Source of the DNA: Actinokineospora auranticolor
Lineage (GTDB): Bacteria; Actinomycetota; Actinomycetes; Mycobacteriales; Pseudonocardiaceae
DNA length: 64,000 nt
Direction: 5' to 3'
Assembly (NCBI RefSeq): GCF_002934265.1
Contig: NZ_PTIX01000008.1
Span: forward strand, 186,001-250,000
Shown here: piece by piece, positions 31,187 to 39,731 of the stretch
Layout: every line of letters begins with the position of its first letter
Numbering within the stretch: position 1 is the first letter of the stretch
Made by a program: the position numbers and the translations under genes
Notes under the pieces: generated by a model
Databases searched by the model: none
Told to the model about the DNA's origin: nothing
Seen by the model: the letters and a program-made list of their open reading frames with translations, nothing else

Positions 31187-33261
31187 CAGGACCCCCTTGT
31201 CCCGTTGTCGGTCAGCAGTCCGGCGTAGGGGCCAAGTTCGCTGGGGCGGAACAGGCGGGCCTCCCGCTGGAACTGCCGGGACACGCCGCGGACCAGGTGG
31301 CGCATGGTGATGGTGGGGGAGCCGTGGTCGGCGGCGGCGAGGGCGGCCGAGCGGGCCGCGGCGGCGATGCCCGCGCCGGTCATGTCGAGGCGGCGGAGGG
31401 CGTCGAGGTCCACGTCGGCGGCCAGGGGGGCGGCGGGCGGGAACGCCTGCCGCCAGAGGCGGTGGCGCTCGTCGGTGCCCGGGCGGGGGAAGTGCACGAC
31501 GAAGTGGAACCGGCGGGTGAAGGCCGGGTCGATGTTCTCCTTGAGGTTGCTGGTCAGCACGACCAGGCCGTCGCTGGCCTCCAGGCGCTGCAGGAGGTAG
31601 CCGACCTCGAGGTTGGCGTAGCGGTCGGTGCCGTGCTTGACCTCGCCGCGCTTGCCGAACAGGGCGTCGGCCTCGTCGAACAGCAGGACGGCGCGGGTGT
31701 CCTCGGCCTGCCGGAAGACGGCCTCGATGTTCTTCTCCGTTTCGCCGACCCACTTGGAGACCACCTGCGCGAGGTCGACCTTCAGCAACTCCAGGCCCAG
31801 CATGCCGGAGACCACTTCCGCGGTCATCGTCTTGCCGGTTCCGGGTTCGCCGGTGAACAGCGCCTTCACCCCACACGATGGCGACCGGTGCGCGAAACCC
31901 CACGACTCGGCCACCCGCGGCCACGCGCGGCACGCCGAGACGATCTCCTCGACCTGGTGCAGCTGGGCGGCGGGGAGCACGAGGTCCTCGACGGTCCGCC
32001 GCGGGGTGATCGACTGGACGGCGCCGCTGGTGCGGCCCCGCGTCACCGTGGCGATGGCGGGTTCGACGTGCTCGGCGGCGGGGTGCTCGTCCCCCGAGAG
32101 CCGGGCGTCGGCCGCCGCCACGGCCGCGACCGCGCGCAGGTCACCGGCGGTCATGCGGTACCTGGCGGCGAGGTCGTCGAGGACTTCCCCGGCCAGCAGC
32201 GGGAAGGTGGCGGTCCACATGGTCTGGCGCTGCTCGAACGTCGGGGCGGGGAGGGTGAGTTCGGCGTACGCGCGGTCGGCCAGCAGTGCGGGCGGTCGCC
32301 ACGGGACCAGGCCGGTGAGGCACAGCGGGACCCGCGAGTGGAGGTACGCCCCGGTGAACTCCGGTGGGTCGTCGGTGTCGAGCCAGAGGATCGCGTCGAG
32401 GGCGGCGGCCGTGCGGAGGTCGGCCGCCGGGTCGCCGGTCCGCCGCCGCAACGGCCGCCCCGCCGCGTGGGCCAGCGCCAGGGCCGCGTCGAGCTGGCCG
32501 TCGGCGGGACAACCCCACAGGCCGACGACGTCGAGGTCGCCGCGGGCCAGGGCCTGGCCGAGCGCGGTCAGCCGGGTCGAGTCGAGGTGCGGCGTGGGAA
32601 TCCGTCCGGCCGGTGGGGTGACCTCGCCCGGGTCGTGGCCGAGCAACCCCACGTCACCGCCCCAGCCGAGCAGGAACTCGAAGACCCCGGCACCGAGGAA
32701 CAGCTCCTGGGCCTGCTCCACCGGCGACTCGCCGTGCGGGCGCAGGAGGCCGTAGCGGCGGAGCCGACCGGTCGGACCCAACGCGCGGCGGACGGCCAGG
32801 CGGGTCGCGGGGGTGTCCGCGAGCACCGCGACCAGCAGCTCCACGGACGGCGCGTGGCGGTTCAGGTTGTCCACCACGTAGGCGAAGATCCGCTCGTAGC
32901 CCGGGTCCAGTTCGGGGGCCGCGCAGAGCAGCAGGGCGTCCTGCTCGGACCTGGTCAGGCCGAAGCGGTCCGCCAGGGAGTCCAGGGGCAGGGTGGTGCC
33001 CCGCGTCGTGGCCAGGCGCCGCAGGTGCCGTTCGGACTCGGGTTCGTCGGGGGGTGGCGTCGGCGGCTCGGTCATGGCCTCGGCCGTGGCGTCCACGTGG
33101 GACAGCAGGACCGCCACCTGTTCGTCCGTGACGCAGAACGGCGTCAGGTCGGGGCGGGTGAGCGCCGCTGCCGCCCTCGCCTGCCGGTCGACGGCCACCC
33201 GCAGCGCCAGGTGCAGCTCCGCCAGTCGGACGCGCAGGTGCTCCGCGGCCAAGTCGCCCAT
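31186..33261 (-). CDS. eCIS AAA+ ATPase
   Basis: 691 residues from ATG 33261; a GTG at 33270 in the same frame is the alternative. The N-terminal 440 residues are a degenerate winged-helix/AAA-like region typical of this ATPase class (SLADRFGLTRSEQDALLLCA). The C-terminal AAA module has Walker A GEPGTGKT (about residue 470), Walker B LLFDEADALFG (about 527), and a sensor/arginine region TSNLKENIDPAFTRRF. The large double-module AAA+ ATPase is a hallmark of eCIS loci (Afp15/Pvc15 type), where it is needed for particle assembly or cargo loading. Immediately after the probable tape-measure gene (TGA-C-ATG). Confidence 0.93.
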   Translation of the reverse strand: MGDLAAEHLRVRLAELHLALRVAVDRQARAAAALTRPDLTPFCVTDEQVAVLLSHVDATAEAMTEPPTPPPDEPESERHLRRLATTRGTTLPLDSLADRFGLTRSEQDALLLCAAPELDPGYERIFAYVVDNLNRHAPSVELLVAVLADTPATRLAVRRALGPTGRLRRYGLLRPHGESPVEQAQELFLGAGVFEFLLGWGGDVGLLGHDPGEVTPPAGRIPTPHLDSTRLTALGQALARGDLDVVGLWGCPADGQLDAALALAHAAGRPLRRRTGDPAADLRTAAALDAILWLDTDDPPEFTGAYLHSRVPLCLTGLVPWRPPALLADRAYAELTLPAPTFEQRQTMWTATFPLLAGEVLDDLAARYRMTAGDLRAVAAVAAADARLSGDEHPAAEHVEPAIATVTRGRTSGAVQSITPRRTVEDLVLPAAQLHQVEEIVSACRAWPRVAESWGFAHRSPSCGVKALFTGEPGTGKTMTAEVVSGMLGLELLKVDLAQVVSKWVGETEKNIEAVFRQAEDTRAVLLFDEADALFGKRGEVKHGTDRYANLEVGYLLQRLEASDGLVVLTSNLKENIDPAFTRRFHFVVHFPRPGTDERHRLWRQAFPPAAPLAADVDLDALRRLDMTGAGIAAAARSAALAAADHGSPTITMRHLVRGVSRQFQREARLFRPSELGPYAGLLTDNGTRGS

Positions 33262-33262
33262 G

Positions 33263-34891
33263 TCAGCCACCGGAGAAGGTCAGGGTCCGGCCACCGAGCC
33301 AGACCACGTCGGGCACGTCCACCAGCGCGCCGCCGCGCAGCAGGTCCGCGTGGCGGCGGCCCAGCGGCAGCCGCACCCGCACCGCCTCGTCGGTGAACCG
33401 CACCGTGGCCTCGAGGTCGGCGAACCTGGTCAGCGCGGTCGCCGGGTGGGGTGTCTCGGTTTCCCGCCACAGCGTCCAGGCGAGCACACCGAGGGACAGC
33501 GCCGCCGCCAGCCCGGTACCGCGCTCCAGCGCATCCCCCGGCCGGGCGAACAGGGCCCGCGTCAGCTCGTCGAGCCGTTCGGCGTGCCGGGGGAACTCCG
33601 CGACGACCCGCGACCCGGGCGCACCGGACACCCACAGCGGCGCGGGACGCGGCAGGCGGGTCAGCGGGTCGCCGCGCAGCGGGCGGACGTCGGTGACCAG
33701 CGGGACCCCCGCCTCCGCCAGCTCCCGCAGGCAGGACGTCGGCAGCGGGCTGTCGCAGACCACCACGGCGGGTCGCCCGCAGGCCTCCCAGTACGGCAGC
33801 AGGTCTACCGCCCGCGCGGTCCACGCGACCGGGAACAGGCCCTGCGCGTCGACCAGCAGCAGACCGCCGTCGACCCCCGCGACCAGCAGCGGGTCGACGG
33901 GATCGTGGCCGCGGCACACCGCCAGCGCCAGCACCCCGTCGAGCACCGGCAGCGCGGGGCCCACGCGCCGGGCGAAGTCGCCGAGATCGGGCACGGAGTC
34001 GAGGCAGGCGAACACCGCCGCGTCGGCCGAGCCGCCCAACACCCGGCGAGCCAGGGCCGCCGCGAACAGCGGCGTCTGGTGGAGCAGCCCGACGGAGGCC
34101 AGCGCCGGACCGACCGCGTCGAGGTAACCGGTCCGCGCCAGCGGACCCACCAGCAGGAACGGCAGCGCCGCGCACTCCCGAGTCGTTTCCCCGGCAGGCG
34201 ACGCGCTCGTCTGGACAACGCGCTCGACGTCCGCCGACGAGACGTGCGGCGCGGATGCCACCCGCGGGAGAGACCGCACCAGCTCCCTGAGTTCGACGAG
34301 GGTCGCCACCGGCGACGATGGCTCCGGGATCCAGCCACGGCGAGCCACTTCGGCGGCCAACGCGCCGATCACCTCGCCACGTGGCCGCTCACCGGGACCG
34401 TCGAGGGAGGCGGCCAGGCACACCCGGAGCGTCTCGTCCGGCAGCAGCGCCAGCAACGCCGCGAGCTCCCCCCGCTCGGCGAGCTCACCGAAAAGCGTGA
34501 CGGGGGAGAGCGCCGTGTCCGACACCGAGGCCCGCACCGCGACCTGGGTGTCCGAAGTGGACGACGAACCCGTCCACTCCTCCCGGGCCACCTCGCGGGG
34601 CTCCGGGACCACGCTCGCGCCGGGGTCGACGGCGAACTCGACGGACGGCACGCCACCGCTCCCGCGCGACCGCCCCCAGACGACGGACAACCGCACCGGC
34701 TCGCTGATCTCCACGTCCGGCCCCTCGCCGTCGAGATGGTCGGCGAACTGCCCGGCCAGCAGCTCCGGCAACGCGTCCACGACCAACCGCACGATGCCGC
34801 GCGGGTCCGGACCCCAGCTCCACCCACCGCGCCGGACCACGCGCACCACGCAGTTGCGCACGATGGTCTCGCCCGCGATGGGCGCGCTCAC
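33263..34891 (-). CDS. Large eCIS protein upstream of the ATPase, probable tape-measure type
   Basis: 542 residues from GTG 34891 (GTGA overlap with the previous stop). N-terminus VRNCVVRVVRRGGWSWGPDP, then VDALPELLAGQFADHLD, similar in style to the start of CIS tape-measure proteins. The centre has several 'LxxLLxxLPDExLR' helical blocks, and the C-terminus ends VPDVVWLGGRTLTFSGG. Position directly before the AAA+ ATPase matches Afp14/Pvc14 (length determination of the tube). The assignment rests mainly on position and helical character; 542 residues would be a modest length for a ruler. Confidence 0.65.
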   Translation of the reverse strand: MSAPIAGETIVRNCVVRVVRRGGWSWGPDPRGIVRLVVDALPELLAGQFADHLDGEGPDVEISEPVRLSVVWGRSRGSGGVPSVEFAVDPGASVVPEPREVAREEWTGSSSTSDTQVAVRASVSDTALSPVTLFGELAERGELAALLALLPDETLRVCLAASLDGPGERPRGEVIGALAAEVARRGWIPEPSSPVATLVELRELVRSLPRVASAPHVSSADVERVVQTSASPAGETTRECAALPFLLVGPLARTGYLDAVGPALASVGLLHQTPLFAAALARRVLGGSADAAVFACLDSVPDLGDFARRVGPALPVLDGVLALAVCRGHDPVDPLLVAGVDGGLLLVDAQGLFPVAWTARAVDLLPYWEACGRPAVVVCDSPLPTSCLRELAEAGVPLVTDVRPLRGDPLTRLPRPAPLWVSGAPGSRVVAEFPRHAERLDELTRALFARPGDALERGTGLAAALSLGVLAWTLWRETETPHPATALTRFADLEATVRFTDEAVRVRLPLGRRHADLLRGGALVDVPDVVWLGGRTLTFSGG

Positions 34892-35412
34892 TTCTGCTTC
34901 ACCGCCTCCAGGACGCCCGCCCAGCCCGCGACCAGCGCCAGCACGCCGCGGGACTGGCCGCTGGGCACCGTCGCCGCGAAGTCCGCGCTGGTCTTCCCCG
35001 CCGGGATGGTGCTGTGCTGGAGGATCGAGTCGCCGGAGACCAGCGCCACCACCGCGATGGCCTTGACCGGGTCGGCGACCGGCACCGTCACGACGAGGCG
35101 GTCGGCCGTGAACGCGACGGTCACCCCGGTCCGCAGCCGCGCCAGTGCCGGTTTCGGGTCCGCGTTCGGTACCTGCTCGACCGCGTAGACCAGCGGGTCG
35201 TCGAACACCTTGGGCTCGTCGTCGACGGTGTGGGAGTCCATGTCCTTGGCGTCCAGGGTCAGTTCCACGACCTCGGTGGGGGACAGGGACACCCGCAGGC
35301 CCAGCTCGGACCCCACGAGCGCCGCGACGTCGGCGGATGGGGTCGCGCCGACGGCGCCGACCGCGCCCACGACGTGCCCGGTGGCGCGCACGTATGCCAC
35401 GTACAGGCTCAT
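34888..35412 (-). CDS. eCIS-encoded protein of unknown function (174 aa)
   Basis: ATG 35412 overlaps the previous stop (ATGA), and its own stop overlaps the next GTG, so it is embedded in the coupled operon. Sequence begins MSLYVAYVRATGHVVGAVGA and is predicted to be beta-rich with no Cys, signal peptide or known motif (LGLRVSLSPTEVVELTLDAK; VTVPVADPVKAIAVVALVSG). It may be a small baseplate or decoration component. Unrecognised. Confidence 0.8.
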   Translation of the reverse strand: MSLYVAYVRATGHVVGAVGAVGATPSADVAALVGSELGLRVSLSPTEVVELTLDAKDMDSHTVDDEPKVFDDPLVYAVEQVPNADPKPALARLRTGVTVAFTADRLVVTVPVADPVKAIAVVALVSGDSILQHSTIPAGKTSADFAATVPSGQSRGVLALVAGWAGVLEAVKQK

Positions 35413-36539
35413 TGGGCACCGCCCGCCGCCGCGACCGTCGCCAGGACCAGGTAGTCGACCGCGCCGGACTCGTCGACGACCTCGCCGGGCGCCGCGATCG
35501 GGTCGTAGGAACGGATCCGGCACCGGACCCGCCGCTCACCGTCCACAGTGGCCTCAATCGGCGACCACAGTCCCGTCGGGCTCGGCGGTACCCGCGGTGT
35601 GAGGTACACGTGCAGCGCCACCCGGCCGTCGGCGACCTCCTGCGGCGCCACCCCGGCGGGCAGCGGCAGCAGCGTGCCGTCGGTGGCGGTGCCGGACGCG
35701 ACGAGCACGCTGCCCGCCGAGATCCGCCCGGAGAAGCTCCCCGCGATGGTCAGGTTCCCGTTGGCCGCCACCGTCATCAGCGGGCTGATCGCGCCACTTC
35801 CCTGGTACAGCCCGTAAACCAGGCTCGGCGGGTCCTCCCCGGACAACACCAGCGCGGGTTGGCCCTCCTGGACCGCGGTGCGGGTGCGCAGCGAGAGCGT
35901 CCCCGACCGCGCGGCCACGGTGTCCGCCCGCACTCCCGCGTACCGCACGCTGACGCCGCGCGCGGTGCTCGCCACGGCCGTGAAGTGCCCGTCGGTCCAC
36001 CGGACGTACCCCAGCAGCACCCACCACACGACCGGCGGCTCGGCGGGCGGGGCGCCGACCGGCGACGGCTGCTGCTCCTCGACCAGCCGCTCGTCCCCCA
36101 ACCGCCCGAACCGGATCTGGAAGGACTCGGCCACCCTGGTCGGCGCGGACGCGGAGCCGCAGGACACCGCTCCGGTGCCGGTCTGGGGCCGGTCGACCGC
36201 GATGAGGAAGACCGGGTACGGCTCGGCCGTCGGCTGGTCGGCGCCGTTGACCTCGGTGAACTCGGCCTCCGACAGCACGACCGGCGCGGGTACCACGATC
36301 TCGCGCCCGGTCCCGTCCACCGCCAGCCCCGCCGCCGCGCTCACCTCGACGAACCGCGCGCCGGTGGCCGGGTCGGTCCGGCTCTCGGTGCGCAGCCCGA
36401 GCCCGTCGGCGATGCCCCAGTCGTGCAGGGCGCGGGCGTGGCGGGCGGCGGCGGCACGGGCGTGCTCGACGGTGGCCGCCAAGTCCGCCGCGGCGAGCAC
36501 CTGCCCCTCGCTGAACGCGGGACGCAACGGCGCGGTCAT
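35409..36539 (-). CDS. eCIS accessory protein, third member of the 'GQ.L..D...GL' paralogue set
   Basis: 376 residues. The N-terminus PLRPAFSEGQVLAAADL, then WGIADGLGLR...AAAGLAVDGTGREIVVP, is the same module as in the two preceding genes (GQLLT..D, GxGVVCGL, PGxAxDxxGxEIVV) but without their cysteines. The centre (VWWVLLGYVRWTDGHFTAV) and C-terminal part (LTIAGSFSGRISAG; VALHVYLTPRVPP) are beta-rich and may form a shaft or fibre-like unit. Coupled by ATGA at both ends. Probably part of the baseplate periphery; the role is inferred from context. Confidence 0.82.
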   Translation of the reverse strand: MTAPLRPAFSEGQVLAAADLAATVEHARAAAARHARALHDWGIADGLGLRTESRTDPATGARFVEVSAAAGLAVDGTGREIVVPAPVVLSEAEFTEVNGADQPTAEPYPVFLIAVDRPQTGTGAVSCGSASAPTRVAESFQIRFGRLGDERLVEEQQPSPVGAPPAEPPVVWWVLLGYVRWTDGHFTAVASTARGVSVRYAGVRADTVAARSGTLSLRTRTAVQEGQPALVLSGEDPPSLVYGLYQGSGAISPLMTVAANGNLTIAGSFSGRISAGSVLVASGTATDGTLLPLPAGVAPQEVADGRVALHVYLTPRVPPSPTGLWSPIEATVDGERRVRCRIRSYDPIAAPGEVVDESGAVDYLVLATVAAAGGAQ

Positions 36540-38494
36540 CCGGACTCACCGCCCGACTGCGGTTTGCGGCTCGACGACCGGGGCGGTCGCCGCGTCCGGG
36601 GCTTGCCCTCACCGGACTCGCCCTCGGCGGCCGGTGCCCGCTCCAGTTCCGCCAGCCGGTCCTCGAGCCGCTCGGGCAGTTCCGTGCGCACCTGCGTGAC
36701 CTGGTCGCGGGCGGTGTCCAGTTGGGCCCGCAGGGCGTCCACCGTCCTGGTCAGCTCGTTCACCTGCCAGCGCAGCGCGCCCATCTCGCGCAGGCTGTCG
36801 GTCACCTCGCTCGGCACCGAGTACACCTGCTCGTGCAACGTCTTCGGCAGGGTCTCACCCGCCTCGAGGGTCACCAGCCTGCTCCACATGTCCTCGACGT
36901 CACCGGTCCACTTCCACTGGTCGAGCAGGCCCACTACGTAGGCCGACCGGACCGGGCCGGTCGACGGCACGACCGGGGGCCGGTAGACCGGCGTCGGTTG
37001 GCAGCAGAGCCGTTCGGCGAGCCCGCGCAGCGGCGCCAGCTTGAACAGCCACTCGCCGTACGCGGAACCGCCGGGCAGCACCTGCTCGCGGGTCGCGGAG
37101 CACACCCGGACGACCTCGCAGCCGTCGAGCGTCAGGTGCGCGAGCAGCACGTCGGTGTCGGTGCAGTTGGTGCACGGCGGGTTCAGCGTCGCGCACATCG
37201 CGTCGATGATGAAGCGCCGCACCGCCGTGGTGAGCCGCGCCGCGGCCTCCGCCAACTGCCCCAGCTCGGTCAGGGTCAGCTGCCTGCCGCTGTCCGGTTC
37301 CGGGGTCGGCACCGGCTGCGGGACGGTGGTCGCGCGGACGTAGTCGCGCAACGCGCAGTCCGCGACACCGGGCGCCTTGTCGAGTCGGTTCAGCAGCCAT
37401 TCCCGGATCCGCGCGAGGTCCGACCGGAACTCGGCGTTCAGCACGTTGTCGATCGGCGTGCCCAGGGCGACCAACCGCACCTCGATGAGCGCGTCGGCGT
37501 CCGGGTTCGCGATCCGCGCCTTGGCCTCGGCGGTGACCGCGGCGGCGGGGGAGCGGCGCAGCCGGTCCGGCCAGACCTGCTCGTGGTCGGTCTGGGCGAG
37601 CCGGTCGCACGCCGCCGCGATCGCCCGCCGGGCGTCGGCGATGTCGTCGAGGGTGGGCTTGTCCTTGTCGCCGTCGGCGTAGGTGTCGTGGCGGGCCACG
37701 GCACTGGCCAGCGCGCGCACCCGCTCGGTCGCCTCCCGCGCGACCGGTGGGGTGAAGGTCGTCTCCGCGTTGTCCCGCAACCAGGCCAGGCTCTGGGTGT
37801 AGCGGTCGCGGTCGTCGGCGGTGAACTCGACGGGCTGGGTCGACGCGGACCCGGTGATGTGCATCGGGTCCAGGTAGAACCCGAGCCGTCGGCAGAGCAG
37901 GCGGATCTCCTCGTACGCGCCGGGTGTGCCGACACTGGCCAGCAACCGGGTGACCGGGTTGTACCGGTGGTCGTCGGCCGTGTCGCACTTGACGACGAAC
38001 CGGAACCCCTCCTGGATCCGCGACGGCACGCACCCCGGTGTCGGGCAGGGTTCCTCGGTGCTGAACGGGGCGACCGGCGCGATCGGGGTCTCCTCGTAGC
38101 GGATGTAGAGCCCGTAGTGGCGCTGGTCGTCGTCGCACGGGTCGCCGCAGTCGACGCCGGACGCGGTGATCCGAGCCTCGCGCACGAGCGCTTGGACGTC
38201 CACCTTCTCCTGGCAGGACACCACGATGTCGTTGCCGCAGCAGTCGAGCGCGTGACCGGGACGCACCACGACGGTCCCGCCGCCGCACGGGTCGCAGCCG
38301 ACCTCCAGCCCGCACACGACACCCGGCCCCAGCACGGTCCGGTTGTGCAGGCGGTCTTTCCCGGCCACGTAGTCGACCAGCAGGCCGAGGTCGTCCTCCG
38401 TGAGCAGTTGGCCCGCGAAGAACCGCGGTCGGACGAACGCGGCCGGGTGAGCGGAGGTCCCGCCGCACCCGCACCCGCAGTCTGCCTGGGTCAT
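36536..38494 (-). CDS. eCIS accessory protein, Cys-rich paralogue with C-terminal coiled coil
   Basis: 652 residues. After a Cys-Gly-rich leader (DCGCGCGG) comes the module RPRFFAGQLLTEDDL ... LGPGVVCGLEVGCDPC ... PGHALDCCGNDIVV. A long helical middle follows, then a second Cys cluster (NPPCTNCTDTD) and a C-terminal coiled coil (about residues 565-625) ending in a basic, Ser/Gly-rich tail. At least 20 Cys in a cytoplasmically assembled particle suggests metal binding, for example Zn, rather than disulfides. Coupled by ATGA to both neighbours. Family not named by me; the shared module links it to 35409 and 38491. Confidence 0.83.
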   Translation of the reverse strand: MTQADCGCGCGGTSAHPAAFVRPRFFAGQLLTEDDLGLLVDYVAGKDRLHNRTVLGPGVVCGLEVGCDPCGGGTVVVRPGHALDCCGNDIVVSCQEKVDVQALVREARITASGVDCGDPCDDDQRHYGLYIRYEETPIAPVAPFSTEEPCPTPGCVPSRIQEGFRFVVKCDTADDHRYNPVTRLLASVGTPGAYEEIRLLCRRLGFYLDPMHITGSASTQPVEFTADDRDRYTQSLAWLRDNAETTFTPPVAREATERVRALASAVARHDTYADGDKDKPTLDDIADARRAIAAACDRLAQTDHEQVWPDRLRRSPAAAVTAEAKARIANPDADALIEVRLVALGTPIDNVLNAEFRSDLARIREWLLNRLDKAPGVADCALRDYVRATTVPQPVPTPEPDSGRQLTLTELGQLAEAAARLTTAVRRFIIDAMCATLNPPCTNCTDTDVLLAHLTLDGCEVVRVCSATREQVLPGGSAYGEWLFKLAPLRGLAERLCCQPTPVYRPPVVPSTGPVRSAYVVGLLDQWKWTGDVEDMWSRLVTLEAGETLPKTLHEQVYSVPSEVTDSLREMGALRWQVNELTRTVDALRAQLDTARDQVTQVRTELPERLEDRLAELERAPAAEGESGEGKPRTRRPPRSSSRKPQSGGESG

Positions 38495-39717
38495 CGGCGC
38501 TCCTCGGTGATGTAGAACCAGCTCTCGAAGGTGCCGCCGCCCGCGCCGGTGCCCGACGTCCACGGCCCGATGCCCGACGGCGGCAACAGGCAGCCCACGG
38601 GCTCCGGTTCGGGGTGGTCGCCTTCCGCACAGGTCACGTACGGCACCTTCCCGCCGACGTTGGTGCCGTCGACCGGTCGGCAGCAGCGGTCGAGGATGAA
38701 CGCCGAGCGCACGGTGATCAGCACCCGGTCGCCGTCCTGCAGGGTTTCGCGGGTGGTCTGCCGGTAGCGGAAGTGCGTGGTGAACTCCCCGCCGCCGGTG
38801 GGTTCCTCGAACGCGCCGCCCATGTACCAGGTGTCGGCGTTGCGGCCCGCGCCGCCCTCGATCACCTGGATGTCGACCACGCCGGGGCGCAGGGTGTCCA
38901 CCCGGACGTCGTCGGAGAACCGGACGACGAGCCCGCCGGTGTCCTTCTGCGTGCCGAGCAGCTCCTTGGCCTCGTCGACGGTGTAGGTGTGGCCGTGGAC
39001 CCAGTTGATCCCGGTGATCACCGTCGGCACGAACGGGCCGAAGGGCCTGCGGATGTTCAGGTGGATCCGCTCGGCGGGCACCGGCTGGGCGAAGTCGACC
39101 TCATCGATGCGGGCCAGCCACAGCGTCTTGTGCTCGCACGACGAGCAGCAGCAGGTCTCGCACCGCCGGTCCTCGGGCGGCTCGTGCGTGGTCACCCTGA
39201 CCCGGTAGCACTCCTCGGTGTAGCCGGACTCGCAGTCCGAGGTGTCCCCGCAGGCGCTGGTGAACACGGTCCTGGTCGGCTCGACCGGGCGCTCGGCGTA
39301 CTCGACGCCGATCCACACCGTGGCCGGTTCGTCGGTGCGCTCGTCGGCGGGCAGCGCGGCCCACAGGTCGATGGCGCAGCCGCCGCGCACGACGACCTCG
39401 TTGCCGTCGCAGTCCACCCCGAGGCCCGGGGTGATCCGGACCAGGGCCGCGTGCCGGTTCGGGGGACCGCCCTCGTCGTCGTGGTCGTCGCAGTCCTCCG
39501 GCGCCACGGGCTCGACGAACAGCCCGCACACCACGCCGTAGCCGAGCAGGCAGCGCACCCGCAGCTTCAGCTTCTCCCGGAAGTACTCCTGCTCGCGCTG
39601 GAAGTCCCGCGCGGTGAGCAGTTGGCCGTGGAAGTACCGCAGCCTGCGGAACGGCGGGGCCTCGAACCCCCCGTGCTCGGCGGCCGGCGTCGCCGCCCGC
39701 GTCGTAACCTCGGTCAT
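38491..39717 (-). CDS. eCIS accessory protein, first 'GQLLTARDF' paralogue, Cys-rich
   Basis: 408 residues from ATG 39717 (GAGAGGA upstream). Begins with a short leader, then RRLRYFHGQLLTARDFQREQ, LGYGVVCGLFV and PGLGVDCDGNEVVV. A cysteine-dense insert (CETCCCSSCEHKT, with ACGDTSDCESG before it) is followed by a beta-rich half. The C-terminal part carries more Cys (DRCCRPVDG, CAEGD, GCLLPP). The same domain order in the next gene implies duplication. It directly follows the tail protein I gene, so a baseplate or fibre-attachment role is likely; this is positional inference. Confidence 0.83.
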   Translation of the reverse strand: MTEVTTRAATPAAEHGGFEAPPFRRLRYFHGQLLTARDFQREQEYFREKLKLRVRCLLGYGVVCGLFVEPVAPEDCDDHDDEGGPPNRHAALVRITPGLGVDCDGNEVVVRGGCAIDLWAALPADERTDEPATVWIGVEYAERPVEPTRTVFTSACGDTSDCESGYTEECYRVRVTTHEPPEDRRCETCCCSSCEHKTLWLARIDEVDFAQPVPAERIHLNIRRPFGPFVPTVITGINWVHGHTYTVDEAKELLGTQKDTGGLVVRFSDDVRVDTLRPGVVDIQVIEGGAGRNADTWYMGGAFEEPTGGGEFTTHFRYRQTTRETLQDGDRVLITVRSAFILDRCCRPVDGTNVGGKVPYVTCAEGDHPEPEPVGCLLPPSGIGPWTSGTGAGGGTFESWFYITEERR

Positions 39718-39731
39718 CTCTGTCTGTCCTC

